Assembly (NCBI GenBank): GCA_013396755.1
Contig: VWZF01002957.1
Coordinates: 3,075,939 to 3,139,938 of the forward strand
Length of the DNA stretch: 64,000 bases
Origin: Sclerurus mexicanus
Taxonomy: Eukaryota; Chordata; Aves; Passeriformes; Furnariidae
Reading direction: 5' to 3'
Each line of letters begins with the position of its first letter. The first letter of the stretch is position 1. Below, piece by piece: positions 38,931-50,686 of the stretch. Made by a program: the position numbers and the translations under genes. Under the pieces are notes generated by a model. The model worked only from the letters and a program-made list of their open reading frames with translations, ran no database searches and was not told the origin of the DNA.

Positions 38931-40153
38931 CAGCCTTTGATTTGTAATTGTAGACTATGTCAGACTTTTAGACTGTCATCACTCTTTTACAAGCTTTTAT
39001 TTTCAAAAGGGTTATGATGAAGAACTTTCTTGCTCTTTTTTATAGAAAAAATTAACTCCTTATTTATGCCAAGATGACAGTGTTTAATAATGAATATGAA
39101 GTTGTAGCTCCCAAGCACTTTAAGCAATACTTCAGACTGCTGGAATCCCAACACCCCCCAATCACATGCTTTCTTCTTCCCTTATCTGAATGAATACTGA
39201 AGGACTTTAACAAACTTTTCGGAAGCTGTGCCACTAATCTTTTTATTTTCAAAAAACAAACTGACATAACAAATCCACATCCTGATATATATTGTGCCTT
39301 ACAGTAGCTTAATTATAAATAATCATAGATGTTTCCTAGCTTAGTTTGTACCATAACATAAACAAAGCTCACAGTGGTTATACTGTCAATCCTGCTGTAG
39401 TTTATTAATAAGCTTGAGATTGGCTGTCTATCAGATAATAAATTTTAATGGATTTCTGCAAAATAAGGGAAGATGAGGACTACATTTCACTGGGGAAATG
39501 CTTTCCTGTACTCTGAAAATTAGGAGCAGAATGTGTCATAGCTTAACACAGAGTTCAGAAATTTCAAGCTACTCGTCTCCTAAGAATGAATGAAACCAAG
39601 GCAAGACAAAAAAACAAAGTAAATTGGGATTTGCAATTGCAGTTTAGAAGTAAAACACAGAGAGCCAGGAAGACATTCTGAAAGACTGGAAAGGTGCAAT
39701 TATGGAACTACTTTTCAGTACAAAAATAAGTTTAGTCTCAGTTACTTAAGCTTTCCATAGCTGTGTTAAATATAATGAGAAGGAAAGGGAAATAAAATCA
39801 ATGCTTAATAGCTGTGCAATATGTTCCTCTTCTCAGTGTAATCCTAGGGCCAAACAAAGCTTCTTACTCCAAATGCAAATTGTTTCAGCTGCAATTTTGT
39901 ATGCATTTATTAGTGATTTTCCAACAGAGTGTGGAAGTTCTCAAGCTACACTGATCATATCTACTTTCTCTGACACTGAAATTCTGTTTTTTCTGTGTGT
40001 GATAACCAAGGCTAAAGGAAATAAATGTGTTTCCAAGTCACTTCATGTTTAACTAAAACATAACTATCCCTTGTTCAATTGGCCTTATTTTTCTCCAGTT
40101 GTGCTAAAACTTAACTGATTCCTGGAGAAAGATGTAGCGAGATCTACAAGTCC

Positions 40154-40197
40154 CCAGGAACTGTTTTAGAGGTATCCAGGAACTGCTCTAAAGGTAT
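40154..40197. repeat. Two tandem copies of a 22-bp unit
   Basis: The unit beginning ccaggaactgttttagagg at 40154-40175 is repeated at 40176-40197 with a few changes (ccaggaactgctctaaagg). Confidence 0.9.
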
Positions 40198-41519
40198 CAA
40201 GTACTAAGAATACAAAAAATTAAAACAGATGTCATACGGATTTCAATACTAGATAAATTATATACCAAGAATACCACAGTGCACTTAAGAATCATGCCCT
40301 CAGAACAGTTTCTATTATATGAAGATTTGTACTTTAGCACTTCCTTTTCTATAAACATATCAGCACTGTGTTATTTCTACAATGGAGCATAATTAACCTT
40401 TTTCTAGTTTTAAAGGCCAATAAATATTTTATGTCATTTTCAAAGTTATGTAAAGATGCTCTTTCTTTTTCAAAGTGCTTGGGGTATGAGTTTGTTCTTC
40501 AGTTTATGCCCGGGAGCTCCTGTTGCTGAAATTGCATGAATTATGCTATTCCTCAAAAAAACGTAATTAAGTAACTGCTGCCAAACAGCATTCAGGAGAA
40601 AGCAGGTTAATTTACCACAGGAAAATGTTTTCCTTCTTTTGTAATAGAACAGTGTTGTGAAGAAAAACATTCAAATAAGAGAGAATGAAATGAAATGAAG
40701 AAGTGAATTTAAGGCTGTGGGAGTAGTAGCGTGAAGCGACAAAGTTTATCATACCAGTTTTGCCTTCGTTGTATTTGCCTTTTACTGTGGTTAGGTTTTG
40801 GGGGTTCCAAGGACAGCTGTAGCTATGGTAGAGGGTGCCACTCCATACAAAGCCACTCAAGCCAGGCTGGCAAAAGGGACTGGAGAGAAAGCAACCCCAG
40901 GGCTTTCCAAGAAGGCCGTTGAGGAACAGGTCAGCAAGCTGGTCTTCTAGAATACACTCAATGCTACCTTTCAAAAACAAATTAAAGTAGTCACTCTGAC
41001 AAACAGCATACCAAAATAATGAATTCCAGCTTTAAAGAAGTAAGAGGTACAGTGAAAATAATCATAAGGACCACATTTGGGGAATTTGTGGTAAAAGAAG
41101 CTTGAAACCAACTTTTTAGAATATTTGAAATGTTGCAATAGTCAGAGAAATACAATACTATGGTCTGAACATTTTGGAATAAATTAATAATGATTTCCAA
41201 AAATCAACCAAAAAGTGATAAAGTAATTTTCAGTGAAATAAGATAGCTTTAATCAATACAACCTTTAGAGCAGAAAAATCATATACAGATGGGCAACCAA
41301 TTAGCATCTGGTTTCCCTGAGCTAGCTTTCAAATGAGAGACATAAAAACAAGATTTGTAGAAAGTCAGGCACAAGGGAAAACGAAGGGGCAGCTTAAAAT
41401 TCAGTGCTGCAAATGCTGAGAAACCATAAAAATGCTCCCACTGAACAATGGGAGACTTCTACACAAGTTTGTGCATCACAGAGTAATGAAAGCAATGGGA
41501 TTAATGAATCAAAAGGTGA

Positions 41520-41535
41520 TTTTTTTTGGGGGGGG
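41520..41535. repeat. T8G8 homopolymer pair
   Basis: Eight T followed directly by eight G, similar in kind to the G/T-rich tract at 441-490. Confidence 0.85.
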
Positions 41536-42142
41536 ATGGCAGAACTGTGAGTAAATCAAATATTATCATTAATGGGGCATCAGTGTCACACAGCTGTATC
41601 CCCACAGATCCCAGAGAAAGTCAAGTGAAAACATGATGACCAGCTATGGGCTAGAATGAAATTTAGCAGCATTACTGCCCAGTGGGTTACAACATAAAAA
41701 CCCCAGACATCTGACAAGGTACTAAAAAAAGTGCCATAATCTTAAATCTGAAAAAGAAATTAGTGTGTATAACAGTCATCCTCATTCAGCATAGCAAAGA
41801 TGCTGAACCACAAGTAATTTTACAAAAAAGCAAAACTTAAGTCTATCATATCAGGACATGGAAGAGAAGGGAAGGAAGAGATGGCAACCAAAGCTGCCCA
41901 TCTACCTCCCTTCCCAAAATCACCTCCAGAAAAGCAGCAGCAAGAAGCAATAAAGGAGCCTGAGGCGACATGAAGGGCTACCTTTGTAGCAGTGAAGGAA
42001 GCTGCAGCAATAGCTGCAAGGTGCAATAGTGAAACACTTTGGTGAGTAAGATTTTACCTGGCAAGTCTATCCTAGCTGAGGGGCTGCAAAAGCCACATGA
42101 GAAAAGACTTCAATCGTCTTCTACAGAAATGAACAAAATGGG

Positions 42143-42190
42143 GAAAACAAACAAAAAACCCAACAAAACAAAACAAACAAAAAACCCCAC
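42143..42190. repeat. A/C-rich low-complexity tract
   Basis: Repeated caaa/caaaa words (caacaaaacaaaacaaacaa). Confidence 0.85.
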
Positions 42191-42242
42191 AACTGAAAAA
42201 ATCCTAACAGTACAAGTGAAAAAGAATAAAAACTATGTGGGG

Positions 42243-42266
42243 AAAAAAAAACCAAAACAAAAATCC
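42243..42266. repeat. A-rich tract
   Basis: Second A/C-rich patch close to the preceding one, aaaaaaaaccaaaacaaaaa. Confidence 0.75.
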
Positions 42267-45200
42267 AAGTACACCGCCATTAATTATTATAAATTAGCCT
42301 GGATATTTTAAACACTTTACCAATAAAGTGAGTTAGCATGAAAACACAAGTCTTTGTATTAAAAAAAAATATCACTGCTTGTGTATTACATTGTGGGTTT
42401 GAGGGTTATTAATGGATTTCATTTTTGCTCAAGAGACCATTCAGATTCACGGAAGAAGTACACAAAGGAGCGGGAATGTGTGATTTGTCCATAATTAAAT
42501 GTGTTTTCCCAAACACAAGTTACACTGCATGGCAAAGTAACACCCTTACCTTTTCAGTGTGTGACTGGTCCCTAGACCATCACTCACATTCATTTCATAT
42601 TATTGATCCAACACTATACAAAAGTGATTGAATGATTATGTACAAACAGTTAGAAAAAAAAAGTAGGGCTTTTTCTCCGACAGAACAGGGAGATCATTGT
42701 TAGAATAAATATATGGTTTCAGTCTTCAACTGCTTTTGACCTAGCTCTGAAGCTGTATTAAAGTACCTTTTTTCACACTTTATGTAATGAACTGAACTTT
42801 AGACATTAGATCAAAGGCAAAAACTAGGCTATATATTGTAGTTTTTTACTGTTTTCTCCAGGACAAACAATACAAAAAAGAACAGCTAATCATATTTAAA
42901 GAAAAGTAAACACTGGTTAGAAGCCTGTTTCAAATTGATGGAAAGACAGGTTAAGCCATAGAAATTAAAGTCACACATTCAAGCAGAAGGTGAAAAGAAG
43001 AGAAAAGAAGGTTCTACTAAATCTTGCTGTGCATCTGAAATTTGGGAGGTGCACTTCTTTCTGTAACTCAGCCTGGAAATTTTCGGAAATTTTCAATTTA
43101 AACTTTGTGAGCCAAACTTCTGCCATTAACAGCAATGCAATGCTAATGTCTCCCCTGCAGTACAACTGAAATAATACACTGGGAATCAGGATCACTGCTT
43201 TTAATCACTGTGAAAGAAATTTAGTCATTAAAGTTATTCCTCTGCCCTAGACCAGTCTTCCCTGCTGCACTTTCATATTCTTTTCTCTAAGTTTAAAGGT
43301 GAGCGTATAACTACTTTCAAGTCTCCCAAGTGCACTTTATCTTGTGCACATACACATCCATCCACACACTGAGACACACAATTTAATTAGGAGGTATGGC
43401 ACCGATGATCTGTTTCAGCTTCCCATGTATCTTCTCCTCCAGCTGCAACCACAGAGCTTCAGGAGAGTCCATCAAGAACACCAGGGTTCCTCCTGGCGGC
43501 TTGTACCAAGGGGAGGATTTGCCGAACTAAAAGGTCTGTCTCCCTCCAAATTCAGCAGAGCTTCTCTCAAATGAGGAGTAACTTCACATGAAATTCTGCC
43601 TGAAGGTCTGACCTACTGTTTTCTTCCTGTACAGGAGCTCATGGGCATTCCTGTGGTGAAGTGAGCAAAATTCCTTATGTGCTCAGCTAACTCCCAAAAG
43701 CAGGACCAGAATGTCATGAGGTTTGCACCTTATATAATAAGACCTCAGGAATTTTTTTCCCCTCGTACACTTTGCCTATTAAAAGCACAACACAAATACA
43801 GTAAGTCTATAAAATCCCTCCAATCCTGAGAAAAAAAGCAGTAAAGAAAAGGGGAAAAAAAAATTGCAATGGTGAATTGTGGGCCAAGAAGCCAAAGACT
43901 AGTCTTGTGGTGCACTGGGTCATATTCCAGTGGGAGAACAACCCATTCAAGTGGGACTGCCTGCATCACATAGATAGAAGTTGCTAATCTTAGTTTAAAT
44001 GCCCTTTTCATTACTCAAACTAATAATATATGGAAATTGTGCAATGAAGGCAAAAGTAGCACAAACTCACTGTACTGGAACAAACAGGACAAGGAATGTT
44101 AAAAACCAAGAAAAACATCACATTTTTTTGTCAAACGTTTATGTGTCCATGCCAGAGCTCCAGGTAACAGGCATAAGGCTTTAGAAAATTCAGCTATTAA
44201 CTACAAGAAATTTGATTTAGTGGCCACTATAGAAATCTCTGTAATGAATTGCATTACTTCAGTGCTAAAACCCACTATTTACAACCTGCATATAGCTATG
44301 AAATTCTGTATTAACAAGAATTTTGATGAGTAACAGAGACACCTAATAAATCCTGGTTTCCTACAGATACATACAAACATAGCTCCTACTCCATATCCTT
44401 CTGCGTTTCCCCCTTCATCTCTGTCCTCTCAATTTTTTTCTGCTGCTTTTTTAACAATCCTCTCAACGCAGTCCCCCTTCCCCATAAGCAGCCACAGCAC
44501 TCAAAGCACTACACCACATGATTGGTTCGAAGTTCTCTGTGCTCATGCTGCAGCCTCTCCTTCATTCATATGGATCCCTCTCCTCAGCAGCATATTTTCA
44601 CAGAAATGTATAGAAGATAATAATCTTTGGGAAAGCCTTTGTTAAAATTTGGTTGCAATCGGCCAGTGGTCAGAAATTATTAGGAGGAACGGACAATGCT
44701 ATCAAATCAGCTTTATTTCAGAAGGAAATCAAAGGCTAGAAAAATCACTGATTTTCTCAAACACCAGCAGCCTTTTCAGTAATTCAGAAATGGGATCCTG
44801 GATACCTATGGATCTCTGGGACAATAAAACAAATCTCAGGGTAGGCTCTTTAATATTCAATTACATGAGCTGAAAAACTAAGGGAGTTTTCCCTTTCTAA
44901 CATCCCTTTTTAACACATGAACTCATCCTATATGAATAGGCCCAAAAGTAATACATCTTGATTAGGGCTCTAATTTTGTTAGAAAACTTTCCAACATGAG
45001 GTGCTGAATCCAGAATAAGGTTCCTCAGCTTTGAATGTCATTATGATCTAATCACTGGCTTGCCTGAAGCAGTTACTTGCCTAGAAGCTGGCAGTTATGA
45101 CTAGATTACATAAAATATGCAGAAACAGAGGATATTCCAAAGAAGCACAAATATTTATAGTTTGTTTCTCACAGAGCCTTATTTCCAGACTTAAATGAAA

Positions 45201-46637
45201 TTGTAAATGAAGCAGGTTGTATGAGAATGTAAACGGCACAACGAAAGAAAGAGACAAATCTCAAAAAATTAAGAAAGAGTTCCACCAATTAAGAAAGAAG
45301 GTGGTCAAAATCCTCATCCTGATTAAATGTTTATGTTAATAGGGCAATTAAGAAAAGTGAGAGATGACAATGAGAATAGGAGAAACAGCAATCTATATAA
45401 ATTAGATGCTTTTGCCACTGCAAGAAATTCACATGGAGATGTAAACAGATGTAATCATGAAAAAGAAGAGAAAGACTGAATTGCTAATTATCTTCTCTGT
45501 TTTGGACTACCTGGATACTAGCAGGAATGTTTCAGTGTACAAGAGCAAAACATATAACTTGTCTTTTGCAAGATATTGTAGATATTATTCATTATTCGTC
45601 TTCGAATTCGTATTAATTGCCATGAATACACATTGAAGGGGAATGCGGATAAGATTAATCTGGAAGAATTTGACATTGAAATATTCACCCTACAGCACAG
45701 CCACTGAATTATACCTTTGTGCCTTTAAGGCCCACTGTCAGAAGCCCAGAATATTAATGGTACTTTTAAACTAAAACACCACGGGTTCAAACTGATTCCA
45801 CACCACAGACTGGAGATCAAAGACACCCATGCACCCTCCAGCCCATGCTCAGACTGTCACTCAACAAAGTAAGGACTGCTGGCCCACAGAGATTACCCAC
45901 TGAGAAGTTTTTCATTTGAGGGGCTAAGGAATGGGTGTCTGCAGATGTCCTACTAAGAATGTATCTTCAATAAGTTATTTTCCAAGTTGTGTCACCTAGC
46001 ATACCTCAATGAAAGTCCTTCAGGATGACATAAATCTTTGCAAACTAAAACAACTTGCTCTTTTCACAGATATAAAATGCTCCATTAAAATATAATTGAT
46101 TTTGTTACAGTAAGAGATAATTAAATCAGCCAGCAGTTGAAGACAGCTAATTGAGAACACAAACTCCCTTTCTGTTGTTGATCATAACTAAATCAGAATT
46201 TGTCAAGATGGAGAAGGAAAAGTACCCTGTGTTCTGATATGGTATGGAAATACGGCAAGTCACCTTCAAACTGAGACTCTTCTCAACCTCTGTGAGTCTT
46301 CTGTAGTCCACCTTGTTGCAGGCCACCTGATTTAACCAGTTAAGTAAAACAGACAGTATCGCTATCAACAGCATACAACAAGGAGAGCAGAGACTGAAGC
46401 TGCCTTGCAAAAATCTGTTTCCTTTCCCTCTCCCATCACTACTGCAGTTGCCTGAGTAGCAAACACAACACGGTAATTTCCAGAACATTTATACTCTTGG
46501 CCTTTTATTTCATTGTTTGGTTTTGACAACTTTTTATTGTAGAGAATGGAGAAGAGGCAGAAAAGAGAAATTCACTCAGACAGAGGAAAAGTGGTCACCC
46601 AGAAACTTGGAATTAGGTCTAAAAGGCTTTCAGAAAA

Positions 46638-46667
46638 GTTTTTTTTTGTGGGTTTGTTTTTTTTTTT
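46638..46667. repeat. T/G-rich low-complexity tract
   Basis: Two T runs separated by gtgggtttg. Confidence 0.8.
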
Positions 46668-48857
46668 GCTCAACCTCATGACACCTGCGTAAATCAAATC
46701 AAATGTTCCTGCTGGGGTTAAGAGCTTTGTTTTCATGACTGCAGGCAGAGGGACACAGTGATGGAGACATTCAAATGCAAATCCTCTACTCAGTAATACA
46801 ATGTCAGGTAAGTTTTTGTCTGTATGCTGTTTTCTCTCATCTAGACTGCAGCATAAAATGATTTCATCATTATCATAATTTCATATAACTATTTATGTGA
46901 GTTTGTTGTGTTTCCTTGACAGGAAGTTTCAAGTTTTGAGGGTGGGCAATCTTGTATTTTGTCAGGCTGAATATTATTGCTCCACATCTGAGAACTACAG
47001 ATTTCTGTCTTTTCCTTCTGTTCAAGTTATGCTTTTAATCAGCGACACTTATGACAATGGATTCTGAGGAGCTGAAAGATTTGTACTCCCATTATTTTAT
47101 ACATGCTACCTCTGCTGCTTTGCAGATACACATATCCCTGCCACCGTATGACATAACACTTTCACAGGCAGTATTTGGGCTGTTGCTGCTATACCATCCG
47201 CTAAGTCCCACCACACTTCCCAGTCGTGCTGCTATTTGTGGTTTTTTGTCATTCAATCAATATAGAAAAACCTGACACAAAGTGCAGTTTTGCCATGTGA
47301 GGATTTATCTAGTGCCCACAGGATGCTAAGCCCAAGCAGTAAAGAATCCCTTAATGTACTGATATCATCAACAATGTTTAAGACATAGTCTCAGCCGTAG
47401 TGGTTAAATGCAAATAAATAAACGCTCTCCAGTAGCAATGCTTCATACCATTCTACAATTTAACACATATACTGACAAATTCAGGCATTTAAAAACCTTC
47501 TAATCACCCTTCCTTCTAGACTGAGCACCTTCACGAACAAATTTATTTTCAGACTGTATCAGGCTGAACTAGACTGCAAATGAAAAGATTTTAGCACAGT
47601 GAAATCTAGCTATTGAAAACATCCTACATCATCTGGAAGTTCCATGTGACAAATTCAAAAACCCGGGAGTTCTAACCACATACTTCATTAGAGGTCACGA
47701 ACTAGGCCATTTTTAAGAGAGAGTGTTACAGGATAGTTTCGGGCTTTCTGTTCTTTCTCCATTCTCCCCAGAGACACACTATTATTTTGTTTCCACAGTA
47801 GAACGGCTGTTTTTCACATTGGAAAAAAATTCTGAAGCATAAGAAAAAAAGATCTGATCTGACAAGCATTGCAAACACAGTTAACAAGCTATTTTAATTA
47901 CCCTCCTAAGATTTTCCCATTTGTACTCTGATCACCATCTTCACAAACTCAATTATGCCTCATTTGTTCTTTCTGCAGCACTCTCAGTGAGTATTCCAGG
48001 TGGAAAAGAGAAGCCTGTTTGTAACTGTAACCTCAGATAATTGTTATATAATATTACTTTATTTTGTTATAGAATAATTTGGGGGAGGTTAATAAAAAAT
48101 ATACAAACTTCTATTTGGGCAATATGAATATTGAGTCAAAAGCTAGGGTATTTCCATATCAGAAAGCAGAACTGGATGGCTAAATGAACAGCCATCAATA
48201 CAAAAATTAACACTAGAGAGATGATTGAATAAATGAAGAAAATCATGCTGTTATCTGCATTTTAAAGATTAGTATTAATAAATTCTGATTCCTCAGAAGA
48301 GGGAACCTTTCCACAAACTTGACCTTTGAGAGAGTCAGAAAAAAGAACAGCTGGGAATAAATGTGCTTTGTGAGTTAAATACTGAGACATGAACCCAGTT
48401 ACTACTTAGAATTTATGCACTTCCAACAGTTTTAAAGTCAACAGGAATTATTGCATTATGACCGAGTACAGATGAGTAAATACCCAGAAGTACCATACTT
48501 TGAGACCCAACGAGTTGTTTCATCTTTTCAAAGCCCTGGATTTCCCCGCCTACCATGACTGAACTTTATTTCATTTAGATTGCTTTATAAGATACGTTAA
48601 TTTTGTTTAATTAACTTACTGAGACACATGACTGCTGCCCCATACTGACAAGCATTTTGAGTACAATGCCAAGCCTTAAAATCTAGTACTATACAGAAAT
48701 AACTATTCTTTACACAAAACTTCACTGGCCTTCAAAACTGAGACATACGAATTACAAAAACCGCAAAGCTTGAAAAGCATCAGACCTAAGTTTCCCAAAA
48801 TTAAAAAAAGATCCACAGATATGAAATAGTCAGCATTTGAATATATCCCATTAAACT

Positions 48858-48863
48858 CCTTAC
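48858..48863 (-). other. GABBR2: Splice donor of the GABBR2 exon
   Basis: On the minus strand the exon ends in CAG and is followed by gtaagg, a near-consensus U2-type 5' splice site. The preceding codon is complete (phase 0). Confidence 0.93.
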
Positions 48864-49001
48864 CTGAACCAAATTCCATCCCTTTAGAGATTCAGCAATG
48901 ATAGAAGTAACTGTTGCACATACACCACCAAAAACCATCAGATGATTAGGTCCATATTTTATTGCATCATAGAAGGCTTTGAGTCCTTTTGCATTGTCGC
49001 A
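48864..49001 (-). CDS. GABBR2: Internal exon of GABA-B receptor subunit 2 (Venus-flytrap domain)
   Basis: Read on the minus strand, this stretch gives 46 codons beginning CDNAKGLKAFYDAIKYG and ending SLKGWNLVQ, which I recognise as GABBR2. It is flanked by an acceptor (pyrimidine run then ccag) upstream and a donor (gtaagg) downstream, both phase 0. GABBR2 is the class C GPCR subunit that pairs with GABBR1 to form the GABA-B receptor and couples it to Gi/o at the plasma membrane. The piece belongs to lobe 1 of the extracellular Venus-flytrap domain. Exon residues 1 and 28 are cysteines, matching the known Cys108-Cys135 disulfide of the human protein. GABBR1 is excluded because it has a different sequence here. 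Against the mammalian sequence as I remember it, three residues differ: Ala-Thr replaces Pro-Ser just after the second cysteine, and Lys replaces Gln at exon residue 40. The frame is open with no damage, so a functional exon is the best reading. An open frame runs past both splice sites into the introns and is not coding there. Confidence 0.96.
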
Positions 49002-49022
49002 CTGGGGAAAAAAAAAAAGAGG
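49002..49022 (-). other. GABBR2: Splice acceptor and pyrimidine tract of the GABBR2 exon
   Basis: Read on the minus strand this is an uninterrupted pyrimidine run (a long T stretch then cccc) ending in ag directly before the exon's TGC codon. It is a strong 3' splice site. A tatgac motif about 34 bases upstream (complement of 49034-49039) could serve as the branch point; that part is inference. Confidence 0.92.
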
Positions 49023-49561
49023 CAATATTCAATGTCATAAATAAAACAATTAACTAATAAATTATTGAGCAGTTAGGCATGAAAACATTCAGGGGTTGCA
49101 CAGATATAAAAACTGTACATCTTAAGACCTAAATATGAAAAACTAGAGTACTCTCTTCCAGACTGCTGTAGTAAATAACATCAAAACCCCTCCTTATGTT
49201 GTATAAAACCAGAATTTTTATACAACCATTTGACAAATAATAAGAAAGGTCCAGCAAAAAAAAACAAACAGTTGACTGAAACCTTTTCTACATTGAGAGT
49301 TACTGTTTCCAAAAGTAAAACCAGATTGCCGGCAGGACTGTCATAGCTAGAGGAAAGCTGGACACTACTTTTGGTCTTTGTAAAAAAAGTTCTGCCTCTA
49401 ATGAAGACTCCTAAGTAACCTCTCCTTAAGGTCCAACCTCAGTATTCTGTGAAAAAATATATATTTCTTTAGAAGGATAACACAAAGTCTTCAAAAGATA
49501 GTAAATGCATATCATTTTAAAGTTCTAAGAATTAATTATTCTGCTCTTATAGCTCACACTG

Positions 49562-49635
49562 CTTTGAGCAGAAGGCTGGGCTAAATGACCCAGTGAGGTC
49601 CTTCTAACCTGACCTGTTCTGGGCTTCTCTGATAA
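49562..49635 (+). repeat. CR1 LINE 3' terminal scrap
   Basis: The words tgctttgagcagaaggctgg, gggctaaatgacccag, gaggtccttctaacctgac and ttctctgat match the CR1 3' untranslated end in sense orientation. It lies about 560 bases upstream of the exon on the gene's strand. Confidence 0.78.
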
Positions 49636-50313
49636 TTAGTTTGATCATTATTTCAGGTGAAAAGAATTTTACTGTAAACTGAGACCAGGACTGAAAATTA
49701 AGAAACAAGGGCTGATGCTAGTCAGTATTGCAAAAGATATATCAATCATTGAATAGAGTAGTATCAATCATTCATAATAACCTACATAATCATGGCTTTA
49801 TTCCTGAGCTCGCAACAAAGTATTCATAAATTATGTGCCTGAAGTTAAGAATTTGATTCCAAAAGATACTGGAAGTCAGGAGTGCCAACAGGCTATAATA
49901 GCAGCTACCATTGCTCCACTAGCAGCCACTTCTTTCTCTCTCTTTTTGAAACAAAACTTTTCTGCCCTCTTTTGCCTCTGCTACAGTCTTCCACAAATGT
50001 GCTGTGTATGAAAAATACCATACACCAGCCTCCAATATTTCATTATGAGAATTCAATAAAACAATTCATTTACTATCAGCATCCAAGTAGTAATTGTATT
50101 GCATTCTGTGGAGAGAATAAAGATTTTGACTAAGAAGTTTGGAAGCTTATATTAATCTCCTTACTGAATTAATATGCTAAAAGAAAAATTATTCTATTTG
50201 CATTCTATCTGCAAGAATAGAATTTTAGCTCCCACTTATTCAAAAGGATAAAGATTTATAATGCATAGACCTTTTTAAATTGCACAATATAGCACCAGGC
50301 TTTTCTTCTTAAT

Positions 50314-50364
50314 GAAAAAAAAAAAAACAAAAAAAAAACCAAAAAAAGCAAAAAAACAAAACCC
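50314..50364. repeat. A-rich low-complexity tract
   Basis: Long A runs broken by single C, CC or GC, ending in accccttc. Confidence 0.85.
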
Positions 50365-50655
50365 CTTCAATATGGCAGATGCTCCCCCATCAGTTTGATG
50401 GATTGGTGGCAAGCTCACAATTTGAGGGAATTAAGAGTGTGATTATTGGGAAAAGCTGTGTCCTCCATTGTTACTCCTTCACTCTCTAGTTAAAGACCAG
50501 TCTATTCCAGGTGCAGTAGAAGGCTCAGCTAATTCTCTACTTTTATAAGCAGCCATGGACTCTAGAGCTTTAAGTATCTGAACTTAACTGGCATTTAGCC
50601 AAGTCTTTGCCCTCATTCACCTTATCATTTGAAGCTGCAGTAGCAGAGATTGTTG

Positions 50656-50686
50656 AACTGGTTTTCATATCAACTGAAAACCAGTT
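50656..50686. repeat. Perfect 12-bp hairpin
   Basis: The arms aactggttttca (50656-50667) and tgaaaaccagtt (50675-50686) are exact reverse complements around the 7-base loop tatcaac. It is followed by a TA run. No known RNA family is recognised. Confidence 0.85.

Larger units (their letters stand above)
38931..48857. other. Intronic DNA up to the GABBR2 exon, no other gene seen
   Basis: A long A+T-rich stretch with no recognised transposon. It contains a 22-bp tandem duplication (40154-40197), a T8G8 run (41520-41535), A/C tracts (42143-42190 and 42243-42266) and a T/G tract (46638-46667). The 122-codon minus frame at 40612-40980 and the 113-codon minus frame at 46147-46488 show nothing I recognise. 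Confidence 0.65.
1..48863 (-). other. GABBR2: Intron downstream of the GABBR2 exon (intron 2 by human order), partial
   Basis: Everything left of the donor site is intron of the minus-strand gene. The following exon, which should encode a segment beginning LSFAATTPVL in mammals, was not seen in any minus-strand frame, so the intron appears to run past the left edge and exceed 48 kb. It contains most of the CR1 fragments listed here. No internal alternative exon could be supported. Confidence 0.85.

Noticed and set aside
40612..40980. 122-codon minus-strand frame
   Set aside because: On the same strand as GABBR2 but with no recognisable domain, no convincing relation to GABBR2, and an opposing frame over the same bases. 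Most likely chance.
46147..46488. 113-codon minus-strand frame a few kb downstream of the exon
   Set aside because: Checked as a possible next GABBR2 exon; it does not resemble any part of the receptor.
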